Origin: Zerene cesonia
Taxonomy: Eukaryota > Arthropoda > Insecta > Lepidoptera > Pieridae
NCBI RefSeq assembly: GCF_012273895.1
Contig: NC_052121.1
Location: 8,147,624 to 8,211,623 of the forward strand
DNA length: 64,000 nucleotides
Reading direction: 5' to 3'
Program-made: the position numbers and the translations under genes
The notes under the pieces: model-generated
The model's database searches: none
What the model saw: the letters and a program-made list of their open reading frames with translations, nothing else
Told to the model about the DNA's origin: nothing
Part shown: piece after piece, positions 26,401-31,927 of the stretch
Position numbering within the stretch: position 1 is the stretch's first letter
Layout: each line of letters opens with the position of its first letter

Positions 26401-29400
26401 TATGTTCCTGTCTTCACCACTTCTTCCTGTACCGCCTTCCATCGCGCTTCGTGAGCTGGGGTGTTTGCTCTGTGATAGAATGAAACAAATAAATATGAAA
26501 AAACAATTAATTTATAATATTATTTTTTAAATCGGTCAATTATGTTTTGCTAAGGATAATTGTTATAACAATCTTTTTGATACATAATATATTTTTGCTC
26601 AAGAATTTTTAATAAAAAACCAATGTACTTATTGGTTTTAATAATAAACAAACATATTATATGAACAGATACCTTAGAAATTCAAAAATCTATCTGTCTG
26701 TTACTCTTTTACGGCTTTACCATTACGCCGATTTTGCCGATGAAGGATAGGTTTTGTACGTAGTTTTGTACATGGGCAAATTAATAAATTGCAAAACCAA
26801 TTTTACAACAACATGAAAACAAAGTGTGACAATCATATTATATATAACCTATGAAACTCTTTGCTTGAATATGCAATAAATACTTTCTTACTCTTCCTTT
26901 CCTTTCTACAGCTGCAAAAACTCGTTTCAAAGAACCTTTTGTTACCCGACTGCGTCGGAAACATAAGTTAGGTTTTTGTTTTTCTAAGAAATTTGCTTTA
27001 GTATAATTCTTTTACATATAGTAATTTCCTCATATGTAACTGTAAGAACAAAAAAGTTTAGTAAATTTACCTTCGAATCGAAGCGAAATACTGTCCAAGG
27101 AAATCTTTTGCATCATTTAAAACCTCTTCAGGTTCCCTCGGCACGTCTCCTCTTCCGGGTATAGCCATTAAACTGCCGAGGCATGTTTTTTCGTTGCATA
27201 GTGTAGACTGTGGACCAACAAACAAATTTTTTAATTACAATAATTGTTAACGAATATAATGCTGATGTTTTCTTACTTATTGTAATATACTAATTATGAT
27301 ATCATTACGTGAAAGTTTATATGCAAGCAAAGATGTGTAATAGTCCTTTAAATTAATATTTAAAAAATTTACACCATATTCATAGCCTTAAAGCGAATAC
27401 GCTATCATAATTTGGCACAGAAATTTATATTAAAATACAAACAGAAAATTATATTAAAAACATTTATTGACATAATAAACCAAGGTACAATTTTAATATG
27501 AATCCATAGGCCCAGGCAAGTTATAATCTATATAGATATAAATCACAATAAATTTTATTATTACAGGATTTAGCTTTATGGAATCAAATTATTAACTTAA
27601 AATTAATTTTTTACAGTCTCACAAATTGTTCGCGCCTACTTGCATCGGCACAGATAATGAAATAAAAAAATGTTCTTAATTTAAAATTGGAAAAAAATAA
27701 AATTCGAAGACTCCGAACCATAAGAAAAAATTTATAAACATTTCTCATGTGCCAGCTGCCTGTTTTTTATTTTTATTTTACAGATTATTAATATATTATT
27801 TTTTATGAATAACAGATACGTAAAATATTTAAGAAACAGGTTTAACAAACCAAATACGTACATTAACAATTATTCGATTTTTTTTATTATAAATCTGATA
27901 CAAATAGAATAGAATGTAACAAATATTATTAAGGAAGATTATCTTTGATAAAGATTTAATAAGCAATAAAAAATATCACAACTGTTGCAATTTGCAGAGA
28001 AGGATTGTTGAGTCAAAGTGAGTGATTGAATTGTACCTACGCTAGATAGATTTGAATCTCGTTAGGCAAGGAAATAGCCGTATTTGTCGGGCCATTTCCC
28101 CTTTTTATTTCCACAACGTATTAGAAGTAATACGTATTTTATTTACCATTTTATTGTACATATTATTGATCGGTTTTACTTTCATTTATTGTTACATATT
28201 ATAGGACAGATATGTATTATGAGAATAGATTTGGTTTGGCCCTATTTAAATAGGTATGTCAATTCAAATCTAACCAAAAACGTCAAAGTATTTAAACTGT
28301 ATCAAAATTATTTCAACCAACTTTCTTCTGTAAATATAATCATTTTTATAGCAAAATGAGTGCTATAAAACGCTATTAATGGTTATACGGAGCTGTTAAC
28401 GAGGTTCTACATATGCGTATCACGAGTCTCCAGTGACAATATTTTACTTGAATTTGTACTTTACATATGAGTGATGATATATTATTTTTCTTATAGAACA
28501 ATATGCTCATAGTAATGCAGCACGTATACAAAATCGTTGAAGCATGATTTCGAGACGTCGCTTATTCATGACTGAACTTTTTAGAAAGAAACTATTTTTT
28601 AATTTTGCGTGTTAATTTTTTATATATATATATATATCATATTATGCATAATGACTATTCGCGTATAACAAGATACAAGGTTTAAGAATCGTATCTAGGT
28701 ATTCTAAAATGAATTTGTAAATTTAGCGCAGATTTTTATCTTCAATTTCTATAGATACCCAATTTGCGAAATAGTGTAAAGAAGTTACTTTAAACATTCA
28801 GTTATATATCATGCATCATCATAGTATTATAATGAAATACAAATTGTCTAAAAATAAAGCTGTCCTTGCTTTATTAACGGGATGAAAATCCAGGAATAAT
28901 TGATGTTGTAAATTTTTGTTTACGTTAATACGAAAATAGTTCTACAACATTCCACTATCAAACAATATCAAATGCTACGTGAATCACAACCGTTAGGATT
29001 GCTCATATTATTACTGTTAACTTCAAATTAGTGCAGAACTAGTTGCGCCCCGCGGTTTCATCCGCGTAAGTCCGTATCCCGTAGAAATATCGGGACAAAA
29101 AGTTGCCTAATTACATTGCAATCTGTCCAGTAGCTTTTGCGTGAAAGAGCAACAAACACAAACACATCCTTACAAACTTTCGCATTTATAATATTAGTAT
29201 TAGTAGGATTTGTTACTTCGTTAATTATATTATGTTTTACTAATAATAAATGTATATTCTATCTATTTTAGTGACAAACGTTAGGTTACTTTTTTTTATT
29301 TAAACCCTCAACTTCAACATCATACAATAAGTCATGCACAAAGAAAACCGAACTGAGACGACGGTGATAATTGGTAATTGATATTATCATCCACTCCATC

Positions 29401-31828
29401 CAAATGCGAGTACAATGTAAAGACATTGATAGGTAATTCAATTTGGCCGACTGATGATTAAGTCATTAATTGTTTAATTCATCATTATATAATTCTATCC
29501 ATCAACAAATACTAAAGTCTCAAAAAAAGCGCAACTATTAGCAATAATAAAAACACCTATAATTTGGCAGCGTTCACACCGATCGTCGATAGCAACCGTA
29601 CCTTCAATAAAAACGTGTACAATATGAACAAAACAAGGAATAAATAAAAGTTTCATTGGTGTAACATCAGCCGCCCGGGGCAATTTGGATCGCAACTCCC
29701 GGATACGAACGCCTGGCTGCTCGCGCCCCGGCATAGTTTTCGCGCGAGATAAGCGCAGTAACAAAGATGTATTCTTATTCCTACATGTTTTAATGTGTGA
29801 TTTGTGATGTGTGTGTATGCGTGTGTAGGCGAACATTATTTCGATATATTTATACAAAAACAGGAGATGTTTATAGGATACATTTATCTGATCTATGTTA
29901 TACCTAGTAATTCGTAATTAAGAAAAAAAATTAAACCATGATATAATCGTTAATTTATAACTTGGACATTTTTATCAATGTTTTTATTTGACACGAACTT
30001 ACAGAAATTGTTAAAAAATAATTTTTTTTAGAAACAATATAATTATGAACTGTACGAAATATAATTTATACATTATTATTGTTCAGAGAAATTATTATAT
30101 TTATTTACAAATATAATTAAGCATTCTATATTTTGTTTACCGTGTTTCTAATCAAATAAATAATAACTTTGGGAAAAGTCCGACTGTTTATGCTCCCCTA
30201 AAAACCCCAGATACAAATACCAAAAAATAAAAAAACAACAAATAAATAAATAGCACATGTTTTATACAAACAAGAATTAATTTTAATCTACGAAACGGAC
30301 GTTATCCGTAAATAATAAAATTAGTGACGCCTCCGTGCCTTATTCAAAACAAACTGAGAAACTGTATTAGTATATTATTTCATAAATTATAGGATTCTCA
30401 AAATTTTTTTGTTAAGCATATGAGAGATTACATATTTATTTCATTATACAAATTCCTTATTTTTTCTTGATATCAATTTATTTAAGAGAAATTTAAATTA
30501 TATTAAATCATCTTCAACACGCAAGATAAAATTTTATGTCATCTAGTAGCAGCTATAAAGCCTTGGAAATAAAGAGAAGTCTATATAGAGTAGTAGTAAA
30601 AAGAGAAGGACATGTACAAAAATCTTTATTTAATAATCAGAACGATTTTCAAATTGCCTGCCTGCTGCGATCGTTGAATTAGTAAACAAATCGATAAATT
30701 TGCGTGTACCACAGTAATAATTTTAACATTTCCACAGATGTATCGACTCATCCTGACTGTCGTACTGGATTATAACCTGAACTAACATAGAGTAATATGA
30801 AAGCGTAGGATAGACTACTGATGTCCGCAATAAATGAATAGACATATCAAAAATAGACAACTCAATACAGGATACACGGTTTAAAAGAAGACGTAAATTA
30901 GCAAAAATGCTTTATCATACGGGAATATTCCAAATACATTTTTCACGATAATGAACATAGGAACAATGTAAATGAACAATCTATCATACGCTTGACCACT
31001 GACCATATACAATGTAGTCAACTAATAACCAATACAAGTACAATAGATATCTGTCTTAACATCGTTACGTAATTGTTTTACGGGTGAGGCAGATTTATGT
31101 TACCTTTTAGTTTATTAACTACCTGTTTAATTATTACCACAATGTTATTCTTAGAATAAATATACAAAATGCGTTCTAGATACGCTTATTTATAGTTGTC
31201 TTTTTAAGAAGTTGCAAACAGCCACTTAGAAAACACACCAATAGTTGCAGATTATAATGATAAATAAACAAAAATAGCACTCTATTGCGTATAATTATAA
31301 ATCATAACAATACTTCCAGAATCTACCTCTATCTAATATTTTTTTCCAATGAGTAGGTATTAACACTTATATAGTTACGGTCTTGGCAATTAAATTAATA
31401 ATTAAAGTTTTTCAACATGTGTCTATAATATCTTAACTGTAAATCGCCAGCATTAGTTCAAAGTATTTGAACAATGTCGATGTGGTGGACTTAAAAAGCT
31501 TGAGATATTACGCAGTTACATGTCCAAATGATTAACATTAGGTACTTACCACTCTAGGGCAAGTGGTATCATAGAGCCGATCGTACAGGAACTCCCTCGA
31601 CTCATGGTTCTTTAACACTTTCGGCCTAACAACTTTTCGCGGCTGTTTTTTATCGAGCTTTACAATTTTCATCCCCACGTCATTCACACTGGCATCATTG
31701 AGATGATCTATGGGGCATGATTTGGGAATCGATTCCTCGATTTCGGGGATGATTCGGTCGTTTTGCGCGATGACGTCAAGCGTTCCGGTTATCATGACGT
31801 CAGGATTGGGAATCACCCCGGGAGCCAT
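5340..31828 (-). CDS. NOS: Nitric oxide synthase, complete 22-exon coding gene
   Basis: This gene makes nitric oxide and citrulline from arginine, O2 and NADPH; the family works as a soluble calmodulin-regulated homodimer with heme, tetrahydrobiopterin, FMN and FAD. I joined 22 exons, given one by one below; all introns are GT..AG and all phases fit, giving 1,206 residues, about the usual length for an insect NOS. Visible parts in order: a variable N-terminus (1-70); the Zn pair C97-x4-C102; heme Cys183 in [10 protein letters not shown]; substrate Glu360 in GWYMSTEIG; pterin/dimer motif ADWIWIVPP (442-450); a basic calmodulin segment (about 493-523); FMN loop FATETGKSE (530-538); a probable autoinhibitory insert (about 612-660); FAD motif RFYSISSSP (959-967); NADPH motif [15 protein letters not shown] (1032-1046); YVCGD (1132-1136); and a C-terminal aromatic in HEDIFG. 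The ATG at 31828 is the first in the exon, with context AAAATGG. No frameshift or lost key residue was seen, so the gene looks functional. Confidence 0.96.
5451..6156 (-). other. NOS intron 21
   Basis: A 706-bp GT..AG intron. Its exon 22 side contains a repeat-like block (5541-5705), and a perfect TGACGTCA lies at 5853-5860. No other gene seen. Confidence 0.85.
5541..5705. repeat. Probable interspersed repeat in NOS intron 21
   Basis: A block more complex and GC-richer than its surroundings, with AGGGATTACGTAAGGATTGA, a run of GGGTA units, and TGGGAGCTAGCCCAATTGAC. It resembles a dispersed lepidopteran repeat as I remember it; no second copy is in the window, so the call is tentative. Confidence 0.4.
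6157..6348 (-). CDS. NOS: NOS exon 21 (NADPH-binding domain)
   Basis: Residues 1107-1170, 64 codons and phase 0 at both ends. Starts [40 protein letters not shown] carries the NADPH-contacting YVCGD; ends AQNFMFILK. The first codon is ATG but is internal. Acceptor TTGTAG|ATG; donor AAG|GTTAGT. Confidence 0.95.
6432..6497. repeat. Foldback inverted repeat in NOS intron 20
   Basis: Imperfect arms of about 30 bp meet at a perfect 21-bp palindromic centre, AAACTTAGTTAAACTAAGTTT (6452-6472). GCTCTCTTACTTATCC on the left pairs with GGATAAGTTAGAGAGAGAGC on the right, allowing a few bulges. It could be a small MITE remnant or a transcribed hairpin. Confidence 0.7.
6540..6583. repeat. Short hairpin in NOS intron 20
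   Basis: GTGCCTGGTGAT at 6540-6551 pairs with ATCACAGGCAC at 6573-6583, with one bulged base and a 21-nt loop. It lies 42 bp from the foldback at 6432-6497. Confidence 0.5.
6827..7097 (-). CDS. NOS: NOS exon 20 (NADPH-binding domain)
   Basis: Completes S1016, then residues 1017-1106. [20 protein letters not shown] leads into [10 protein letters not shown] and [19 protein letters not shown], the NADPH pyrophosphate and ribose motifs. Acceptor TTTCAG|C; donor AAA|GTAATA. Confidence 0.96.
7098..7568 (-). other. NOS intron 19
   Basis: A 471-bp intron, largely occupied by one member of a tRNA-like repeat family (7175-7283). Nothing else recognised. Confidence 0.85.
7175..7283. repeat. tRNA-like interspersed repeat, head inverted relative to its relatives
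   Basis: The head reads GGTTTGGCAGGAAGACACGG then GTTCGCATACCGCCTCGT; the tail is CTATAAAACTAAAAATT. The reverse complement of the head matches the head of the copy at 9629-9775, while the tail is in the same orientation. GGTTCGNANCC is like a pol III B box, so a SINE origin is possible. Confidence 0.55.
7569..7656 (-). CDS. NOS: NOS exon 19 (FAD domain)
   Basis: Completes D987, then residues 988-1015 plus two bases: [28 protein letters not shown]. GxCSNYL is the FAD pyrophosphate/isoalloxazine region. Acceptor TTCTAG|AT; donor CGAAG|GTAATT. Confidence 0.94.
7657..8443 (-). other. NOS intron 18
   Basis: A 787-bp intron with a GC-richer block (about 7680-7960) that contains inverted repeats at 7742-7778 and 7827-7862. 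An 81-codon plus-strand open frame crosses it but shows no recognisable domain. Confidence 0.85.
7742..7778. repeat. Perfect 13-bp inverted repeat in NOS intron 18
   Basis: AAAATTGTGTTCC (7742-7754) and GGAACACAATTTT (7766-7778) are exact reverse complements around an 11-nt spacer. A second, imperfect hairpin with GTTAAC ends follows at 7827-7862. Confidence 0.75.
8444..8654 (-). CDS. NOS: NOS exon 18 (FAD-binding motif)
   Basis: Residues 917-986 plus one base. Starts [20 protein letters not shown] and includes [20 protein letters not shown]; RxYSxSS binds FAD. Acceptor ATCCAG|GAC; donor CAGG|GTGAGT. Confidence 0.96.
8655..9337 (-). other. NOS intron 17
   Basis: A 683-bp intron; its exon 17 side is filled by a helitron-like repeat (9053-9324). 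The remainder is AT-rich with nothing recognised. Confidence 0.85.
9053..9324 (+). mobile_element. Helitron-like non-autonomous repeat in NOS intron 17
   Basis: Starts near ATGCGAAAGTAATCTGTCTG and ends GAATCCGCGAGCGGTAAGCT-AG, the layout of short lepidopteran helitron-like elements. It carries an unusual exact inverted repeat, GGTCCAAGATGTT/AACATCTTGGACC (9154-9185). The end lies 13 bp from the exon 17 donor. No coding capacity. Confidence 0.55.
9338..9507 (-). CDS. NOS: NOS exon 17 (FAD domain)
   Basis: Completes G860, then residues 861-916: [40 protein letters not shown], ending LNVLAT. The acceptor TTACATAG|GG was chosen because it is the only nearby AG that fits the phase. Donor ACG|GTAATT. 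A repeat element ends about 13 bp into the following intron. Confidence 0.93.
9508..9902 (-). other. NOS intron 16
   Basis: A 395-bp intron, about 40% of it a tRNA-like repeat with a hairpin head (9629-9775). No other feature. Confidence 0.85.
9629..9775 (+). repeat. tRNA-like interspersed repeat with hairpin head
   Basis: The head is bounded by GATCACGAGGC and GCCTCGTGACC (inverted repeats), with GGGTTTCGAAACCGCG and TTTTGCCAAACC between. The tail TTTCTCATTTATAATTTGCA matches the tail family at 25159-25266. The B-box-like GGTTTCGAAACC suggests tRNA ancestry; the A box is not evident. Confidence 0.55.
9903..10056 (-). CDS. NOS: NOS exon 16 (FAD domain)
   Basis: Residues 809-859 plus one base: [51 protein letters not shown]. 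YxPGDHVGI is typical of diflavin reductases. Acceptor TTTGCAG|AGT; donor AACG|GTATGC. The intron between exons 15 and 16 is only 77 bp. Confidence 0.95.
10134..10382 (-). CDS. NOS: NOS exon 15 (linker to FAD domain)
   Basis: Residues 726-808, 83 codons and phase 0 at both ends: [20 protein letters not shown], then [20 protein letters not shown] and so on to IFIDMEPK. Acceptor ATCCAG|GTG; donor AAG|GTAATA. Confidence 0.95.
10383..10975 (-). other. NOS intron 14
   Basis: A 593-bp AT-rich intron. No repeat family, RNA gene or additional exon recognised. Confidence 0.85.
10976..11205 (-). CDS. NOS: NOS exon 14 (FMN domain)
   Basis: Completes G649, then residues 650-725. [19 protein letters not shown] leads into [20 protein letters not shown], the third FMN loop, and [18 protein letters not shown]-rich. 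The acceptor is inferred from phase and fit (CCCAG|GC); it has almost no polypyrimidine tract. Donor AAT|GTGAGT. Confidence 0.92.
11206..11798 (-). other. NOS intron 13
   Basis: A 593-bp intron with a run of 16 T on the plus strand (11260-11275), which is poly-A on the coding strand just where a polypyrimidine tract would be expected. A perfect TGACGTCA is at 11754-11761. Confidence 0.85.
11799..11911 (-). CDS. NOS: NOS exon 13 (probable autoinhibitory insert)
   Basis: Completes G611, then residues 612-648 plus one base. Reads [20 protein letters not shown], then [17 protein letters not shown]. The position matches the control insert in the FMN domain of calcium-dependent NOS enzymes. Acceptor AAACAG|G; donor AAAG|GTGAGT. 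Confidence 0.9.
11996..12057 (-). CDS. NOS: NOS exon 12 (FMN domain, short exon)
   Basis: Residues 591-610 plus two bases of codon 611: [20 protein letters not shown]. Acceptor TTTTTAG|GAA; donor ACTGG|GTAAGT. The next intron is only 84 bp. Confidence 0.88.
12058..13076 (-). other. NOS intron 11
   Basis: A 1,019-bp AT-rich intron. Weak plus-strand open frames have no recognisable content. No repeat identified. Confidence 0.85.
13077..13181 (-). CDS. NOS: NOS exon 11 (FMN domain)
   Basis: Residues 556-590, 35 codons and phase 0 at both ends. Contains [18 protein letters not shown], the second FMN-contacting loop of the flavodoxin fold. Acceptor CTTACAG|GTA; donor GTG|GTATGT. Confidence 0.95.
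13182..13643 (-). other. NOS intron 10
   Basis: A 462-bp AT-rich intron with a short TA-rich palindrome near 13382-13403. Nothing else seen. Confidence 0.85.
13644..13883 (-). CDS. NOS: NOS exon 10 (calmodulin site and FMN loop)
   Basis: Residues 476-555, exactly 80 codons and phase 0 at both ends. It holds the basic amphipathic calmodulin-binding stretch starting [20 protein letters not shown] and ending near SKRIK, then [19 protein letters not shown], the FMN phosphate loop. Much richer in GC than the flanking introns. Acceptor TTCCAG|GAG; donor CAG|GTGGGG. Confidence 0.96.
13884..14381 (-). other. NOS intron 9
   Basis: A 498-bp intron beginning with the weak donor GTTATT. No repeat or other gene recognised. 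Confidence 0.85.
14382..14496 (-). CDS. NOS: NOS exon 9 (pterin/dimer region)
   Basis: Completes R437, then residues 438-475: [30 protein letters not shown] and LRPSYEYQ. This is the tetrahydrobiopterin-contacting and dimer-interface region of the family. Acceptor GGTACAG|T. The donor CAG|GTTATT is weak. Confidence 0.94.
14497..16517 (-). other. NOS intron 8
   Basis: A 2,021-bp AT-rich intron. No other exon, RNA gene or repeat family recognised. Confidence 0.85.
16518..16699 (-). CDS. NOS: NOS exon 8 (oxygenase domain)
   Basis: Residues 377-436 plus two bases of codon 437. Starts [20 protein letters not shown] and includes [20 protein letters not shown] and [10 protein letters not shown]. 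Acceptor CACATAG|AAA; donor CTGCG|GTAAGT. Confidence 0.96.
16700..17036 (-). other. NOS intron 7
   Basis: A 337-bp intron beginning with the non-consensus donor GTTCGT. Nothing else seen. Confidence 0.85.
17037..17211 (-). CDS. NOS: NOS exon 7 (substrate-binding glutamate)
   Basis: Completes T318, then residues 319-376. Contains [20 protein letters not shown] and [16 protein letters not shown]360 is the arginine-guanidinium ligand by family alignment. Acceptor GGTACAG|A. The donor GAG|GTTCGT is non-consensus. Confidence 0.96.
17212..19221 (-). other. NOS intron 6
   Basis: A 2,010-bp intron. A repeat-like segment is at 17606-17785. A 94-codon plus-strand open frame at 18404-18688 has no recognisable domain. 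Confidence 0.85.
17606..17785 (+). repeat. Decayed helitron-like fragment in NOS intron 6
   Basis: TGAATATTATAAATGTGAAA near the left side and ATTCCGTGGGCG near the right resemble diverged ends of the Lep1-like copies elsewhere in the window; the middle is unlike them. Boundaries are approximate. Confidence 0.3.
19222..19361 (-). CDS. NOS: NOS exon 6 (oxygenase domain)
   Basis: Residues 272-317 plus two bases of codon 318. Reads [20 protein letters not shown], then [20 protein letters not shown] and IHMTHP. Acceptor CCGTAG|CTA; donor CCAAC|GTAAGT. Confidence 0.95.
19362..20528 (-). other. NOS intron 5
   Basis: A 1,167-bp AT-rich intron with nothing further recognised. Confidence 0.85.
20529..20670 (-). 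CDS. NOS: NOS exon 5 (oxygenase domain)
   Basis: Completes R224, then residues 225-271: [20 protein letters not shown], followed by [20 protein letters not shown] and MHCEFTE. Highly conserved NOS sequence. Acceptor TTCTTAG|G; donor GAG|GTAAGT. Confidence 0.97.
20671..21284 (-). other. NOS intron 4
   Basis: A 614-bp AT-rich intron with nothing further recognised. Confidence 0.85.
21285..21376 (-). CDS. NOS: NOS exon 4 (oxygenase domain)
   Basis: Residues 194-223 plus two bases of codon 224. Reads [20 protein letters not shown] and then [10 protein letters not shown], a conserved stretch of the heme domain. Acceptor TTAACAG|GTT; donor ATTAG|GTAAAT. Confidence 0.95.
24094..24293 (+). mobile_element. 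Lep1-like (helitron-like) short element
   Basis: Runs from TCCTACTAATATTATAAATG through TTGTTGCTCTTTCATGCAAA and GACTTACGCGGGTGAAACCG to GGGACGCAGCT. At least six other copies occur in this window on both strands. Non-coding; I place it with the non-autonomous Lep1 helitrons of Lepidoptera from memory. Confidence 0.7.
25159..25266 (+). repeat. tRNA-like interspersed repeat, left arm only
   Basis: ATCACGAGGCGAGTTCGAAC then CGGCGACATTCCCC, and a tail ATTCTCATTTATAAAGCATT through CTATAAAACTAAAAATT. It shares both head and tail with the copies in NOS introns 16 and 19 but lacks the right GCCTCGT arm. Confidence 0.55.
26081..26260 (+). mobile_element. Short helitron-like element beside NOS exon 3
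   Basis: Begins CTAATATATAAAATTCTCGT, includes CATACTCCTCCGAAACGACT and AGAATCGGCCAACATCTATT, and ends GCCGGGTGCAGCTAGT. A partial relative is at 58831-58940. It ends 46 bp from the exon 3 donor. Confidence 0.6.
26307..26469 (-). CDS. NOS: NOS exon 3 (heme-thiolate cysteine)
   Basis: Completes codon 139, then residues 140-193. Contains [14 protein letters not shown]183 is the axial heme ligand by family alignment. Acceptor ATCACAG|A; donor TTACAG|GTCAGT. A repeat element starts 46 bp into the following intron. Confidence 0.96.
26470..27070 (-). other. NOS intron 2
   Basis: A 601-bp AT-rich intron. Nothing further recognised. Confidence 0.85.
27071..27207 (-). CDS. NOS: NOS exon 2 (Zn-binding CX4C)
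   Basis: Residues 94-138 plus two bases of codon 139. Reads [20 protein letters not shown] and continues to FASIR. C97 and C102 form the CX4C that binds the interface zinc in NOS dimers. Acceptor TCCACAG|TCT; donor CGAAG|GTAAAT. Confidence 0.95.
28621..28637. repeat. (TA)n microsatellite
   Basis: Uninterrupted TA run of about 17 bp in NOS intron 1. Confidence 0.9.
29038..29208 (-). mobile_element. Lep1-like short element in NOS intron 1
   Basis: In the reverse orientation: ACTAGTTGCGCCCCGCGGTT at the left and TAATATTAGTATTAGTAGGA at the right on the plus strand. The middle has lost about 25 bp compared with the copy at 58144-58346. Confidence 0.7.
29495..29734 (-). CDS. Doubtful 79-codon open frame in a GC-rich island of NOS intron 1
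   Basis: From the ATG at 29734 the frame starts [20 protein letters not shown] and goes on to [20 protein letters not shown] and a CERC. The first 90 bp are sharply GC-richer than the intron. The hydrophobic stretch after an internal Met could be a signal or membrane segment. I know no relative. It may instead mark an alternative NOS promoter or leader exon, or be chance. Confidence 0.15.
   Translation of the reverse strand: MPGREQPGVRIRELRSKLPRAADVTPMKLLFIPCFVHIVHVFIEGTVAIDDRCERCQIIGVFIIANSCAFFETLVFVDG
31550..31828 (-). CDS. NOS: NOS exon 1 (start codon, N-terminal region)
   Basis: Residues 1-93, beginning [10 protein letters not shown] and ending DTTCPRV. The region [17 protein letters not shown] resembles the lead-in to the oxygenase domain in other NOS proteins. 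The donor is GTG|GTAAGT, phase 0. No in-frame ATG lies upstream; an upstream TTG in the same frame is not needed. The exon contains two perfect TGACGTCA sites. Confidence 0.9.
31771..31802. promoter_or_regulatory. Two perfect CRE octamers in NOS exon 1
   Basis: The palindrome TGACGTCA, the full CREB/ATF consensus, occurs at 31771-31778 and 31795-31802, 24 bp apart, inside coding exon 1 and about 95-125 bp downstream of the predicted start site. A third copy is at 32425-32432, about 0.5 kb upstream. A cAMP-responsive role is inference. Confidence 0.4.
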
Positions 31829-31894
31829 TTTAATTTTAAGTGAGATCAATGGATATGTAAAAAATGTATGAGGCGCGTACTAACGCGGGCGCAC

Positions 31895-31927
31895 TAATCA
31901 CAAATAGGTGTCACCGGTGTATTTATA
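31895..31927 (-). promoter_or_regulatory. Predicted NOS core promoter (TATA box plus initiator)
   Basis: On the minus strand TATAAATA lies at 31927-31920, and an initiator-like GATTAGTG has its A at 31895, 32 nt from the first T of the TATA box, the normal spacing. This would give a 67-nt 5' leader with no upstream ATG. Seen directly: both motifs and the spacing. That transcription starts here is inference; NOS genes often use several first exons. Confidence 0.5.

Larger units (their letters stand above)
27208..31549 (-). other. NOS intron 1
   Basis: A 4,342-bp intron between exons 1 and 2. It holds a TA microsatellite (28621-28637), a Lep1-like copy (29038-29208) and a GC-rich island with an open frame (29495-29734). 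The rest is AT-rich with no feature recognised. Confidence 0.85.

Noticed and set aside
31829..31849. Seven-residue N-terminal extension of NOS exon 1
   Set aside because: It would need a TTG start; the first ATG, at 31828, has good context.
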